Assembly: GCF_001375515.1 (NCBI RefSeq)
Contig: NZ_CTDX01000013.1
Coordinates: 1 to 64,000 of the forward strand
DNA: 64,000 bases
Source of the DNA: Bacillus kwashiorkori
GTDB taxonomy: Bacteria > Bacillota > Bacilli > Bacillales > Caldibacillaceae
Reading direction: 5' to 3'
In this document: positions 25,349 through 35,056 of the stretch, piece by piece
How positions within the stretch are numbered: position 1 is the stretch's first letter
Layout: each line of letters opens with the position of its first letter
Position numbers and translations under genes: made by a program
Notes under the pieces: model-generated
Database searches by the model: none
What the model saw: the letters and a program-made list of their open reading frames with translations, nothing else
Told to the model about the DNA's origin: nothing

Positions 25349-26056
25349 TTGTTAAAGGATTGGTTACTTGAATCGAAGTACACCGTCGTCTTCACTGGTG
25401 CTGGAATGTCTACAGAAAGTGGCTTGCCAGACTTCCGTTCTAACAAAGGATTGTGGAAGAAAAAAGACCCTAGTAAAATTGCTTCTACGGCTGCATTAAA
25501 TGAAAACGTCCAAGAATTTATAGAATTTTATCGAGAAAGAGTACTCGGTGTGAAGGAATACAAACCCCATAAAGGCCACTATATTTTAGCGGATTGGGAA
25601 AAACGGGGGATTTTAAAATCGATAATCACTCAAAACGTGGATGGCTTCCATCAAAATGCTGGTAGTAAAAAGGTGGCAGAACTTCACGGTACTTTACAAA
25701 AATTACATTGCCAACAATGTGGAAAGGAATACAGTAGTGAAGAATATGTAAATCAATCATACTATTGTGAATGTGGCGGAGTATTACGACCTTCCATTGT
25801 ATTATTTGGTGAATTACTTCCAGAGCTTGCCTTTCAATTAGCATTAGAAGAAACTAATAAAGCGGATTTATTTCTTGTTCTCGGCTCCTCCTTAACAGTA
25901 ACACCAGCAAATCAATTTCCATTAATCGCGAAACAAAACGGGGCAAAACTCGTCATCGTTAATATGGAGCCGACTGACTTCGATTACTATGCCGACGAAG
26001 TCATTCATAACAAACCAATTGGCGAACTTTTAGAAGAATTAAATGTATTTGTTTAA
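25349..26056 (+). CDS. NAD-dependent protein deacylase (SIR2 family)
   Basis: This 235-residue sirtuin has GAGMSTESGLPDFRS (about 17-31), TQNVDGFHQNAG (94-105) and catalytic His113 in ELHGT. Four zinc ligands are present at Cys121, Cys124, Cys140 and Cys142 (CxxC and CxC). It removes acetyl or other acyl groups from lysines using NAD, as SrtN does in B. subtilis. The TTG start has GGAGGGG six bases upstream. It is monocistronic. Confidence 0.95.
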   Translation: MLKDWLLESKYTVVFTGAGMSTESGLPDFRSNKGLWKKKDPSKIASTAALNENVQEFIEFYRERVLGVKEYKPHKGHYILADWEKRGILKSIITQNVDGFHQNAGSKKVAELHGTLQKLHCQQCGKEYSSEEYVNQSYYCECGGVLRPSIVLFGELLPELAFQLALEETNKADLFLVLGSSLTVTPANQFPLIAKQNGAKLVIVNMEPTDFDYYADEVIHNKPIGELLEELNVFV

Positions 26057-26082
26057 AGAAACAAGATTATCCTACTTTTATT

Positions 26083-26110
26083 AACGGTGGAGAAAAAAAC
26101 TCCACCGTTT
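26083..26110 (+). terminator. Terminator after the sirtuin gene
   Basis: An AACGGTGGAG/CTCCACCGTT perfect 10-bp stem with an A7 loop and a short T-run. Confidence 0.7.
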
Positions 26111-26368
26111 CCATTATCTTCAACTCTAATGGATGCTTTCCACTTCTGTTCGAAAGGAGTTAGTCTCCACTGTTTGCATGATTTTCACCCTTTGCTATTT
26201 TCCTCATCAAACATTATATTGATATAATTTTACCATTGACTTTCTCTCTCATTAATCTTAATCTAATAATGTTTGTTACAATTATTATGGTTTATTTTAC
26301 TTCATTAGAATAACAATGTTTGCCAGTTAGAAAACTTCTATATAGATATGAGTCATATTTATTATACA

Positions 26369-26400
26369 AATAAATGGAAAATCCATTTATTCTTTTTTGT
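26369..26400 (+). promoter_or_regulatory. Leader hairpin with T-run, possible attenuator
   Basis: AATAAATGG-AAAAT-CCATTTATT, a perfect 9-bp stem, is followed by CTTTTTTG and ends about 28 bp before the permease start. A possible promoter (TTGCCA with TATATAGAT) lies just upstream, so the hairpin would fall in the 5' leader. The stem is A/T-rich, which weakens it. Confidence 0.4.
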
Positions 26401-26427
26401 TTTTTTGGATTTTAAGGAGGACTTTCT

Positions 26428-27852
26428 TTGACAAAAAATCATAAATTAGGTTTATGGGTACTAACCTCATTAGTTGTTGGGAATATGGTTGGTTCGGGTA
26501 TTTTCATGTTACCACGTTCTTTAGCAGAAGCTGCCAGTCCAGCGGGTGTTATAGGTGCTTGGATTCTTACTGGCTTTGGAGTGTTAATGACTGCTTTAGT
26601 GTTCGGAAATTTAGCGATTCGGAAACCGCATTTAACAGGTGGACCGCAAATATACGCAAAAGAACTATTCCCACCTAATACGAATGCCTCTGTTATAACA
26701 GGCTTCATGGCATCATGGGGTTATTGGATTGGGAATTTAGCTGGCAATATCGCGATCATTACTACTTTTACAAGTTATTTATCAACATTCTTTCCCATTT
26801 TAACAAATCAAACAGAATGGTTCACGATTGGAACCTTAACAATAAAAGTTGGCAATGGTTTAACATTTCTTATTTCCAGCCTATTATTATGGGGAATTCA
26901 TTGGATACTTTTACATGGAGTGGATCAAGCTGGCAAGTTAAATTTAGCTGCCACTGTTGCAAAAGTGGTTGGCTTTGTTGTTTTTATCATCATCGGAATT
27001 TTTGCCTTTCAAAAAGCGAATATCCTCCCATTCAACGAGCCGAGAATAGGTGCAAGCGGAGAATCGTTAAGTTTATTCGGGCAAATTAATCGCGCTGCGC
27101 TTACGACACTTTGGGCATTTATCGGAATGGAGTCTGCTGTCGTTTTCGCTTCACGTGCAAAAAAACAGCAAGATGTGAAACGGGCAACCATTTTCGGATT
27201 ATTAATCGCTTTAATTTTATATATTGCGATAAGCACACTCGTTATGGGGATGTTAACCCAAACACAATTAATTCAATCAGATAAACCATTAATTGATGCA
27301 ATTGAAACGGTGCTAGGACCAATTGGTGGAAAATTGTTAGCAGGGCTCGGCTTAATTAGTTTAGTAGGGTCGGCGATTGGCTGGGTAATGCTTAGTGCAG
27401 AAGTTCCGTATCAAGCAGCAAAACAAGGGATTTTTATTCCAGCTTTTCAAAAAGAAAATAAGCAAGGGATACCCATTTTTTCTATGATCATTACTAATGG
27501 AATTGGCCAGTTGTTTATTTTGTCAACCATTTCCAATTCTATTTCACAAGCATTTGATTTTGTCATTTATATAGCTACCTTGTCATATTTAATTCCTTAT
27601 TTCATTGCCTCTATTTTCCAACTAAAACTAGTCTTTACAGGTGACACATATGTCTTTAAAAAGCAACAAATTACAGACGGAATAATTGCAACTATCGCCA
27701 CCATTTATTCCATATGGGTAATTTTTGCTGGCACAGCAGACATTAAAACATTTATGTTCGGCATGTTATTATTAGCAAGTGGTTTATTATTCATAAAATA
27801 TCTCCCTCTGTCTCATAGGAAAAAATATTCGATTGTAGAAGAAATTGAATAA
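26428..27852 (+). CDS. APC-family basic amino acid/polyamine antiporter (ArcD-like)
   Basis: This 474-residue, 12-helix transporter has the APC signature in helix 1 (VVGNMVGSGIFMLP), a WGYWIGNLAGNIA segment and a FIGMESAVVFASRA region typical of the basic amino acid/polyamine antiporter group, which includes arginine/ornithine and lysine/cadaverine exchangers. The substrate is not certain, and no arginine deiminase or decarboxylase gene is adjacent. TTG start with GGAGG seven bases upstream. Confidence 0.87.
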   Translation: MTKNHKLGLWVLTSLVVGNMVGSGIFMLPRSLAEAASPAGVIGAWILTGFGVLMTALVFGNLAIRKPHLTGGPQIYAKELFPPNTNASVITGFMASWGYWIGNLAGNIAIITTFTSYLSTFFPILTNQTEWFTIGTLTIKVGNGLTFLISSLLLWGIHWILLHGVDQAGKLNLAATVAKVVGFVVFIIIGIFAFQKANILPFNEPRIGASGESLSLFGQINRAALTTLWAFIGMESAVVFASRAKKQQDVKRATIFGLLIALILYIAISTLVMGMLTQTQLIQSDKPLIDAIETVLGPIGGKLLAGLGLISLVGSAIGWVMLSAEVPYQAAKQGIFIPAFQKENKQGIPIFSMIITNGIGQLFILSTISNSISQAFDFVIYIATLSYLIPYFIASIFQLKLVFTGDTYVFKKQQITDGIIATIATIYSIWVIFAGTADIKTFMFGMLLLASGLLFIKYLPLSHRKKYSIVEEIE

Positions 27853-27866
27853 CTGTTAAATAAAAA

Positions 27867-27955
27867 GATGGCTATCCGATAAACTAGGTTTCCAAATGTT
27901 AAGTAATGCATACTTGTTTTGTTTGGGAAACGTGGCTTTTTTTCGGACAGCCATC
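27867..27955 (+). terminator. Nested stem-loops between convergent genes
   Basis: An outer stem (GATGGCTATCCGA with TCGGACAGCCATC) encloses an inner one (GTTTCCAAA with TTTGGGAAAC) followed by GGCTTTTTTT. It probably ends the permease transcript. Confidence 0.65.
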
Positions 27956-27958
27956 GTT

Positions 27959-28708
27959 CTATTTCATTAAGAGAATCCGTTGCTTCTCTTCTTCTAATAA
28001 AGGTTTCGGTTTTCCTAGTAAAAATCCTTGAACTAAATCAATCCCTATTTCATTCGCTACTTGTAAATCTTCTTCATATTCAATTCCTTCTAGTATTATC
28101 TTCTTTTGGTTGTCTACATATTGAACAATTGCTTCTAATAGTTTTTGTTTATTGCGTTCTTTATGCAAACCATTGGCAAAAAACTTATCTATTTTCATAA
28201 TATCTGGTTCTATTTCAACGACCATTTTTAAGGAAGAATAGCCCTTTCCGATATCATCCAACGCTATTAAATAGCCACGTTTCTGTAAATACTCGGTCGT
28301 ATTTTTCAATAATGCTATATCTTCCGTATTTTCTGCTTCATTTATTTCAAAAACGAGTTTCTTCGTAATCTCTGGATAAACCTTCTCCATTTTTTCCAAA
28401 AAGGATAAAAAGCATGGATTAACGATTGTCGAAGGAAAAATGTTAATTAATATATATGGCTGGTCATTATTTGTAAAAAATTGATTGAAAATACGTAGAG
28501 AATTTTTAATCGATGCAGTATCAAGTTCAAATACATGATTAGAAATATGTGCCAAATTAAATAAAGTATCCAAGTTTTTAAAATATGGGGTGCGAATTAA
28601 ACTCTCATAACCCATTATTTTCTTTAAATGAACATTTACTTGAAAAACTGGTTGAAAAACATTGGTGAATTTTTGTTGTTTGATCATCTCAATGATGATA
28701 TCTCCCAT
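27959..28708 (-). CDS. Stand-alone EAL domain protein
   Basis: This 249-residue protein is an EAL domain without GGDEF or other partner domains. The signature reads ESL (Glu35) instead of EAL. Other catalytic positions are kept: Asn in ILINIF, FEINE, the DD pair in LDDIGKGYSS (usually DDFGTGYSS), the Lys in MKIDK, EGIE, and QGFLLGKP. It may hydrolyse cyclic di-GMP or only bind it; the loop changes leave this open. It follows a chemoreceptor gene on the same strand by 132 bp, which fits a motility context. Confidence 0.85.
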   Translation of the reverse strand: MGDIIIEMIKQQKFTNVFQPVFQVNVHLKKIMGYESLIRTPYFKNLDTLFNLAHISNHVFELDTASIKNSLRIFNQFFTNNDQPYILINIFPSTIVNPCFLSFLEKMEKVYPEITKKLVFEINEAENTEDIALLKNTTEYLQKRGYLIALDDIGKGYSSLKMVVEIEPDIMKIDKFFANGLHKERNKQKLLEAIVQYVDNQKKIILEGIEYEEDLQVANEIGIDLVQGFLLGKPKPLLEEEKQRILLMK

Positions 28709-28840
28709 ATCTTATCATTCCCTTATATCAGTCTTCTCTGAGTAATGATAGTGACTCATCCTCTTATTATTTGGCGATAAACCAGCCGCTCCTATTGCAG
28801 CTGGTTCCATTTTTTCTTGTTCATTAATGAACATTTAAAA

Positions 28841-30811
28841 TTATACAGTAAAGATTTTGACTAGCTCTTTTAATTCTTCCGCCATTTCAGCTAAGTTTTT
28901 CGAGGAAGCACGAATTTCTTCCATCGATGCAAGTTGTTCTTCACTAGATGCGGCAACTTCTTCACTTGTTGCAGCATTTTCTTCTGCCACATTAGCCAGT
29001 TCATTAGTTGCAGACGTGATTTCTTGTACACCTGCAGAAACTTGTTGCGCAATGGCAGATATATCTTCAATTTGTGGTGCTATATTTTGCATTTTCTCTA
29101 CAATTTCGCTGAAAGTAATCATCGTTTCATTCGTAATTGTTAACCCTTGTTCCACATCACTTGTCACATTTTTCATCATTTCCACTGATGCTGTTGCATC
29201 ATTTTGCGTTTCCTTTATTAATTCTGCGACTTGTTTCGCTGCTTGTTGAGATTGTTCTGCCAGTTTCCGAACTTCATCAGCTACTACCGCAAATCCTTTT
29301 CCATGTTCACCAGCCCTCGCTGCTTCTATCGCTGCGTTTAGTGCTAATAGATTAGTTTGGTCTGATATGCCTGAAATAACTTCTAAAATAACACCAATTT
29401 CTTTGGAACGCTCATTAAGTGTTAAAATGGTCTCATTGGATTTTCCTACTGAGTCAAATATGGAATTCATTTGTTTTACAGTTCTTTCCACCTTTAACAA
29501 TCCGGCATCAGCAGATTTATTCGTATCTCTCGTTAAGTCACTCACTGTAATCGAATGTTGAGCAATAGTTTCCATACCTTTGGCAATTTCTTCTAACGAT
29601 TTCGCAGTATTTTGCACACCATTTGTTTGTGTTTCCGCCCCTTCAGCGATTTGTTCAATAGCTGCCGCAACTTGTTCTGTTGCCTTCGTCGTCTGTTCTG
29701 AGCTTGCCATTAGTTGTTCTGCTGATGCAGCAACGTGATCGGCATTTGTCGTTGTTTGGGTGACCACACGTTTTAATGATTCGGTCATTTCATTGAAGGA
29801 AATCGCTAGTTCACCTATTTCATCTTTTGTTTTTATATTTATCGTCGCGGTTAAGTCTCCCTCACTAATTGCTTTTGCACGCTGTTTTAGAAGATTAATA
29901 GGCTTAATAATGGAACGGATAATGAAGATAACAATAATTAAGCCAGTAATAATCGAAATTGCTAATATAACTGCAGTATTAATTAGCATTTGTCTAGCCG
30001 CACTGTCTACTTCTGATAAATCCATCGTTCCTGCTATTTTCCAACCTGTTAATAAATTCGTAGTAAAGAGCATTTCTTTATCAATGCCATCTAAAACATA
30101 GGAAAAGTCGCCATTGTCACTTTCATATAATTTATTATAGAAGTTATCTTGCGCATCTGAACCTGCGTCAAAAGTAGGATGGGCAATAAACTTTTTGTTC
30201 CGATCCACCAAAAATGCATACCCTTTTTTGCCAATTTTCCCTTGGTTTATTAAATTTTGAATTCCACTTAATTGAATATCAATTCCAATAACACCAGAGC
30301 CATCTTCTAATTGTTTTGCGACTGTAACTAAGACTTCGTTTGTCGATGCAGAAATATATGGTTCTGTTATAATAGTTTCCTTATTTTGACTTGCTTCTAA
30401 ATACCATGGGCGATTACGTGGATCATATGAAGAATCATAATCTGTATCAGCAATCATTTTTCCTTCACTAGTTCCGACAAATATTTCTACTACATCTCCA
30501 TGTAACGCTGTATATTGATTAAGTTGTTTCAAAATGTCTGCTTTATTTTCGGCAGCCAAACTGCTCTTTGTAAAATGCTTTGCAAAATAATCAGCATCAG
30601 CCATACGTGGTTGAATGGTTCTATCTAGAAAATATTCAACTAATATGATATTTTCTTCCGCTGTTCCCATTAACATACTTCTTATCTCTTTTTTTGCGGT
30701 TTGAAATGACAAATATCCTATAAGGATACTTGGAATGATTAATACCGCTAAAAAAGCAATGGTTAGTTTTCTCCTTAAACTTGCTTTTCTCAAACTTTTC
30801 AACCAATTCAT
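28841..30811 (-). CDS. Methyl-accepting chemotaxis protein (McpA/TlpA type)
   Basis: This 656-residue chemoreceptor has TM1 (about 14-34), a double-Cache ligand domain (about 40-275, with RNRPWYLEA), TM2 (about 283-303), HAMP (about 304-357) and a long signalling coiled coil. The conserved hairpin tip reads [21 protein letters not shown]. The size and layout match the McpA/McpB/TlpA group of B. subtilis, which senses amino acids and related ligands; the ligand here is unknown. An upstream sigma-D-like promoter supports membership in a motility regulon. Confidence 0.95.
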   Translation of the reverse strand: MNWLKSLRKASLRRKLTIAFLAVLIIPSILIGYLSFQTAKKEIRSMLMGTAEENIILVEYFLDRTIQPRMADADYFAKHFTKSSLAAENKADILKQLNQYTALHGDVVEIFVGTSEGKMIADTDYDSSYDPRNRPWYLEASQNKETIITEPYISASTNEVLVTVAKQLEDGSGVIGIDIQLSGIQNLINQGKIGKKGYAFLVDRNKKFIAHPTFDAGSDAQDNFYNKLYESDNGDFSYVLDGIDKEMLFTTNLLTGWKIAGTMDLSEVDSAARQMLINTAVILAISIITGLIIVIFIIRSIIKPINLLKQRAKAISEGDLTATINIKTKDEIGELAISFNEMTESLKRVVTQTTTNADHVAASAEQLMASSEQTTKATEQVAAAIEQIAEGAETQTNGVQNTAKSLEEIAKGMETIAQHSITVSDLTRDTNKSADAGLLKVERTVKQMNSIFDSVGKSNETILTLNERSKEIGVILEVISGISDQTNLLALNAAIEAARAGEHGKGFAVVADEVRKLAEQSQQAAKQVAELIKETQNDATASVEMMKNVTSDVEQGLTITNETMITFSEIVEKMQNIAPQIEDISAIAQQVSAGVQEITSATNELANVAEENAATSEEVAASSEEQLASMEEIRASSKNLAEMAEELKELVKIFTV

Positions 30812-30891
30812 GGCTTATACCTCCTAATGATGTTTATTCTTAGATGTGAAAGAAACCTTACAAGGACTTTCGCTAAAGGATTCTACTATAT

Positions 30892-30918
30892 TTATCGTTT
30901 CCATCCATTCTTAGTTTA
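30892..30918 (-). promoter_or_regulatory. Sigma-D-like promoter for the chemoreceptor gene
   Basis: On the minus strand TAAA (30918-30915), a 15-bp spacer and AACGATAA match the sigma-D consensus TAAA-N14-16-GCCGATAT, with the CGATA core intact. It lies about 80 bp upstream of the start codon. Confidence 0.6.
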
Positions 30919-31331
30919 ATGGTAAAAAATGTGAATCAAATAAGAAGGCAAATTTCAAAAAAAAAAAAAAAAACGACGAAATAAACCCACTCGCCGTTGA
31001 TAATAACTCATCCATTTTACTAATTAGAGTGCAACTGGCTGGCATATCCGAACAGATTTAGCCCCTATAGCTTTGCGTCCTATTTTTTCAAACAGTTTGC
31101 CGAAAATTATTAAGTTTGTTTTATCACATAAAGGCCATAATACTATATTTTTACAAAAAAGGAAAGGTAATTTTTTCCAATGACAGCCAATTTGCATGAC
31201 AGATTAGGAAACCGAATTGCTTAATAGCCTCCATCACTATGTTTGCTATATTTACCATTACCACCCGAACCAACTGAGTCACCATATGATGTGCTACCAC
31301 CTAAGAACAAGCTACCACCAACAGTAACAAC
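30919..31331. other. Intergenic region with an 18-base poly-A run
   Basis: A run of 18 A lies at 30957-30974. Near 31228-31330 a minus-strand frame could encode a Gly/Ser-rich tail (GGSTSYGDSVGSGGNGKYS), but it has no start codon or ribosome binding site and runs directly out of a terminator. No gene is called. Confidence 0.45.
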
Positions 31332-31373
31332 AAAAAAAAAGCACCACTATAGCTCATACTCTATAGAAGTGCT
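31332..31373 (-). terminator. Rho-independent terminator after the STAS gene
   Basis: On the minus strand AGCAC..CTATAG / CTATAG..GTGCT forms a stem, followed by nine T. Confidence 0.88.
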
Positions 31374-31387
31374 TGCCTACAATCATA

Positions 31388-32407
31388 TTAAACTATTTCT
31401 CTTCCTTGCTGTGCTAAAGCATAATAAATGCCATGCTGCAGTGTTTGAAAACAATCAAAATGGGATAAGTCAATTTTCGAACGGGAAATTTTCATGCTTA
31501 ACTCTGCAGAAATACCAACTAATACCGTTTTTGTTCCGATAAGTGCTGATGCTGATACTATCCGATCAATAAAAATCGCGGTATGTTCATCAATATCTTT
31601 ATCTATACCGGTTAAATCTAAAATCAAATAATCTGCTTGATAAGTTGGTATTTCGTTTAATGTTTTATATAATAGTTCTTCCGAGCGTTCTTTATCATAC
31701 TTACCAATTAAAGGAACAACGACAATTCCATCTAACACTGGAATAACTGGGGATGATAGTTTTTTTACTAACTCTTTTAGTTCAAACGTTTTTTCTGCTA
31801 CTAATGTTTCGAGTCTGCTAATAATTTCCGATTCTTTTTTCCGTGCTAATTCATGGATATTATGACTAACTGTCACATCTGATGGAAAATACTCAATAAT
31901 ACTATATTCATTTCCAGCTAATTGTTGCTGTATCGTTTTGTACCATATATTTGTTCCAAATAATTTTGTAAATAATCCCGCAAAATGGGCTGGTAAAAAG
32001 TTGGTCCGTTGTTTTTTCCCTTGGGCAACATTAATTTTATATTCCCACGTGTCTTTTAAAATAATGGTCACTTTTTTCGTGTCAAAATTTAAATCTTTGA
32101 CAGTAATCTTACCCCATCCTGCTACAGCGTAAATTTTTGTAATATACTTTGTTGCTTCCGCTATTTCCAACCCTTTTATTTTTTCAAAGAATTCACCAAC
32201 GATTAGTCCTTGACGAAAACCAGTTGTCTCAAAAACGATATTGGAGGCATCTTCTCCAGAAATTTCTTCAATTGTATCGAAAAAGACTTTCATTACGTTG
32301 GATATCCAAAAAAGAACTACATCATCTGATTCAAAATATAGTGCTCCTTTTTCAATATCCCAACCAAAATCAATGCCCTCTACATTTATATTATTTTTTA
32401 CAACCAA
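31388..32407 (-). CDS. STAS-domain regulatory protein with a V4R-like N-terminal domain
   Basis: This 339-residue cytoplasmic protein has an N-terminal alpha/beta domain (about 20-185, with GWGKITVKDLNFD and YSIIEYFPSD) that resembles V4R/XylR_N-type sensing domains. A short coiled linker (about 187-215) leads to a C-terminal STAS domain (about 220-333: PVLDGIVVVPLIGKYD, YLILDLTGI). The last part matches RsbR-type stressosome co-antagonists, which usually carry a variable N-terminal sensor. STAS threonines of RsbR are not obviously placed, and the usual RsbS/RsbT genes are absent. TTG start with GGGGAGG nine bases upstream. Confidence 0.72.
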   Translation of the reverse strand: MVVKNNINVEGIDFGWDIEKGALYFESDDVVLFWISNVMKVFFDTIEEISGEDASNIVFETTGFRQGLIVGEFFEKIKGLEIAEATKYITKIYAVAGWGKITVKDLNFDTKKVTIILKDTWEYKINVAQGKKQRTNFLPAHFAGLFTKLFGTNIWYKTIQQQLAGNEYSIIEYFPSDVTVSHNIHELARKKESEIISRLETLVAEKTFELKELVKKLSSPVIPVLDGIVVVPLIGKYDKERSEELLYKTLNEIPTYQADYLILDLTGIDKDIDEHTAIFIDRIVSASALIGTKTVLVGISAELSMKISRSKIDLSHFDCFQTLQHGIYYALAQQGREIV

Positions 32408-32648
32408 TTATCAATTCCTCCCCTTATTAACGAAAAAGTTACCTGAAATTATTCAAGTTATTAGTCTTGCTTAATAATATAATACGGATAATCAATTCCT
32501 CTCTGCAAGTAATAACCTTGCAAAACACTAAATTTCATTTATCAGGAGCTAATTAATTATTATATGTACTTTTACTATATATATCACGTATTAATTTTTC
32601 AAAATATAGGTATTATGGTTAAATAGGATTGTGAGGAGGAGAAATTTG

Positions 32649-33635
32649 GTGAAACATAAAAAGACATTACTAATGGTTATTACGTTTATTATTTTCGGTA
32701 TAATCTTCATTTTTTTCCAAGATTACCAAAAAGGAATGGACAAGTTTGTTATGACAAATCCACAAAAACAAAATCAATCAGACGCGAAAACTCCCTTTTT
32801 ACATAGTGAAAAGGCCCAGCAAAACATAATGGGGCAAAATCAGCTTCAATTTTCCAAATTGTATAGTAAAAATGCCTATCTCATCCGATTAAGTGATGGA
32901 CAAGTTTTACTCGATCAAAATAGCAGCGAGCTAATGTATCCAGCTTCACTTACGAAAATAATGACTGCCATTGTTGCTATTGAACAGCTTTCCGATTTGG
33001 AAACATTCGTCCCGCTTTCGGAAAAAATGTTCCATTATTTATATGAGGCCGATGCAGCATTAGCTGGATTTTTACCAAATGAAAAAGTGAGGGCATTAGA
33101 TTTATTATACGGGATTTTGTTACCTTCTGGTGCGGAAGCCTCGGTAGGAATTGCGGAGTACATTGCAGGATCTGAAGCACAATTTGTTACATTAATGAAT
33201 GAAAAGGCGAAACAACTCGGATTGAAGCATACACATTTTACTAATGTTACTGGATTACATCATGATAATCATTATTCTACTACACAAGATATCGCAACTC
33301 TTTTACAGTACGCATTAAAAAATGATATATTTTTCCATATTTTTACAAGCAGCCGTCATTCTACAAAACCGACAAACATGCACGCGGATGGTATTACCTT
33401 TTACAGTACAATGTTTAGCAAAATGGATAATCCTTCATTCAACAACGGGGAGTTGCTTGGTGGAAAAACTGGTTTTACGTACAGTGCAGGCTTATGTTTA
33501 GCGAGCTTGGCAGTCATTCATGACGAACAATACATTTTAATTACAACAGGTGCTAAAGGCGATAGTCAGACTGAACCGTTCCATATTTTAGACGCTTTAA
33601 CCGTATATAAAGAACTGGAAAAACAATTATTTTAA
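32649..33635 (+). CDS. D-alanyl-D-alanine carboxypeptidase family protein (S11)
   Basis: This 328-residue protein has a signal anchor (about 8-24) and the S11 active-site motifs SLTK (Ser100, Lys103) and KTG (in GGKTGF). The second motif reads SGA rather than SxN (Ser160-Gly-Ala162); variants like this occur in some Gram-positive carboxypeptidases. It should trim the terminal D-Ala from peptidoglycan stem peptides outside the cell. The C-terminal domain of the DacA type is absent. GTG start with AGGAGG nine bases upstream; a GTG six codons earlier overlaps that site. Confidence 0.88.
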   Translation: MKHKKTLLMVITFIIFGIIFIFFQDYQKGMDKFVMTNPQKQNQSDAKTPFLHSEKAQQNIMGQNQLQFSKLYSKNAYLIRLSDGQVLLDQNSSELMYPASLTKIMTAIVAIEQLSDLETFVPLSEKMFHYLYEADAALAGFLPNEKVRALDLLYGILLPSGAEASVGIAEYIAGSEAQFVTLMNEKAKQLGLKHTHFTNVTGLHHDNHYSTTQDIATLLQYALKNDIFFHIFTSSRHSTKPTNMHADGITFYSTMFSKMDNPSFNNGELLGGKTGFTYSAGLCLASLAVIHDEQYILITTGAKGDSQTEPFHILDALTVYKELEKQLF

Positions 33636-33675
33636 GCAAAAGTTCTTGTTTTTCCATTAGGGGAGGAGTATTTTT

Positions 33676-34953
33676 ATGAAATTTTTTACAAAACAGTGGT
33701 ACGAACAGATGCAAAATGCCCATTTATTAGTCATTCCGGAGTCAGAAGAAGAGTGGCAAGATTTTATTGATAGCTTTGCAGAGGAAGGGGAAAATATCGA
33801 TACTTATTTAGAAAATGATCTAGCAAATATGAAAGATCAACTGTTGCAATTATTACCTGAAAAATTCCACCCATATATTTTAAATGGTACGATTAACAAA
33901 CATACCTTACCTAAAAAAGTAAGTGAAGATTTATTGAACTGGCTTCATGAAAAACAAAAGGAAGTTGAAAATATATCAGATAAAGCTAGAACCTACTATT
34001 TAAACATAAAAGACTCGTTACCAGAAGCGTTAATAGAGATTACAGAAGCCGGATTGCATGATGCGAGCATAAAAGCAATTCACCAAGAAAAAGACTATTT
34101 CCGGCTTACTTTAAATGGGGATGGAAGTTTTGCGAGCGGAAATGTTATCGTCCTAGAGTTCTCCCATATAAAAGAAATTACTTCCGATTTGCCACTTGAA
34201 CGCAATATGTGGTGGCTTTATGAAGAAGCTGACATTGTGGATGACGATTATAGCTTAAGTGTTCTGTTTGACCAACCGTTGACAGAATGGACTATTATTG
34301 CCCGTCATTTCCACATGACGCAATTTTATCAAAATGATTTTGGGTGGCAAGAGGATAATGTTGTAGATAGTGGAATATCGCCAATTGCGGATAATCCTTC
34401 TTTGCTAAATCATTTTCCAAAAAGCTATATTAGCTTAATGCACCAACAAAACGGAGGCAAAATCAATCACCCTTATTTTCTGACAAATAGTAACACGATT
34501 GAGATTGTTCGATTTTTACCATTAGAGGAGCTAAAGATTAAAGATAATTTAATTATTTTTGCTAGTTGTGTAAATGGAAATATTGGATTACACGAAGACA
34601 ACCATTCGATCGTTTTTATGTCGGATAAAAATGAAATACAAATACTCGCCACAGACTACGACGAGTGGATAGAAAATCTTTATTCAACCGAGTTTCTTGA
34701 TGAAACCGCCATTTATTCTATTCCTATCGCTGATGAAGAGATAGAAACAGCTTTATTTAGTAATGACTTAACATTAGTTGTCAGGGCATGGAATACTATT
34801 TATAACAACCCAGAAAATTATGTTACATTAATTAATAAGGCTCTACCTTATTTTTTGCATCATGAAGATGAGCAATTTCAACAAATGGGAGAAATTTTTG
34901 GCGAACAGTTTCATGAACTTGGGATTATTTCGGAGGACATTCTAAAGCGATAA
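33676..34953 (+). CDS. DUF4085 family protein with SUKH-like C-terminal domain
   Basis: This 425-residue cytoplasmic protein begins with a DUF4085-type region (MKFFTKQWYEQMQ, about 1-225). The next part (about 245-350: NHFPKSYISLMHQQNGGKINHPYF..., then FASCVNGNIGLHE) resembles SMI1/KNR4 (SUKH) domains. The end is a helical tail. SUKH domains are common among immunity proteins of polymorphic toxins, but also in solitary proteins of unknown role. No toxin gene lies nearby. AGGGGAGGAG precedes the ATG, and a strong terminator follows, so it is probably monocistronic or read from the carboxypeptidase gene 40 bp upstream. Confidence 0.72.
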   Translation: MKFFTKQWYEQMQNAHLLVIPESEEEWQDFIDSFAEEGENIDTYLENDLANMKDQLLQLLPEKFHPYILNGTINKHTLPKKVSEDLLNWLHEKQKEVENISDKARTYYLNIKDSLPEALIEITEAGLHDASIKAIHQEKDYFRLTLNGDGSFASGNVIVLEFSHIKEITSDLPLERNMWWLYEEADIVDDDYSLSVLFDQPLTEWTIIARHFHMTQFYQNDFGWQEDNVVDSGISPIADNPSLLNHFPKSYISLMHQQNGGKINHPYFLTNSNTIEIVRFLPLEELKIKDNLIIFASCVNGNIGLHEDNHSIVFMSDKNEIQILATDYDEWIENLYSTEFLDETAIYSIPIADEEIETALFSNDLTLVVRAWNTIYNNPENYVTLINKALPYFLHHEDEQFQQMGEIFGEQFHELGIISEDILKR

Positions 34954-34993
34954 CAGACAAGATCATTTCAATTCCTACAGGCAACACATTCAT

Positions 34994-35045
34994 AGGGCTG
35001 GACTTTTCACACAGTCATTCTGTTATGGAAAAGCCAGTCCCTTTT
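34994..35045 (+). terminator. Rho-independent terminator
   Basis: AGGGCTGG.CTTTTC / GGAAAAG.CCAGTCCCT stem with an ACAG/CTGT upper part and TTTT. Confidence 0.85.
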
Positions 35046-35056
35046 ATTATTTTAGT

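Noticed and set aside
30957..30974. Run of 18 A
   Set aside because: A simple homopolymer with no evident function; could also be a sequencing-sensitive spot.
31243..31542. 99-codon plus-strand frame rich in Pro and Lys
   Set aside because: It runs through a terminator and into the antisense of the STAS gene; a shadow frame.
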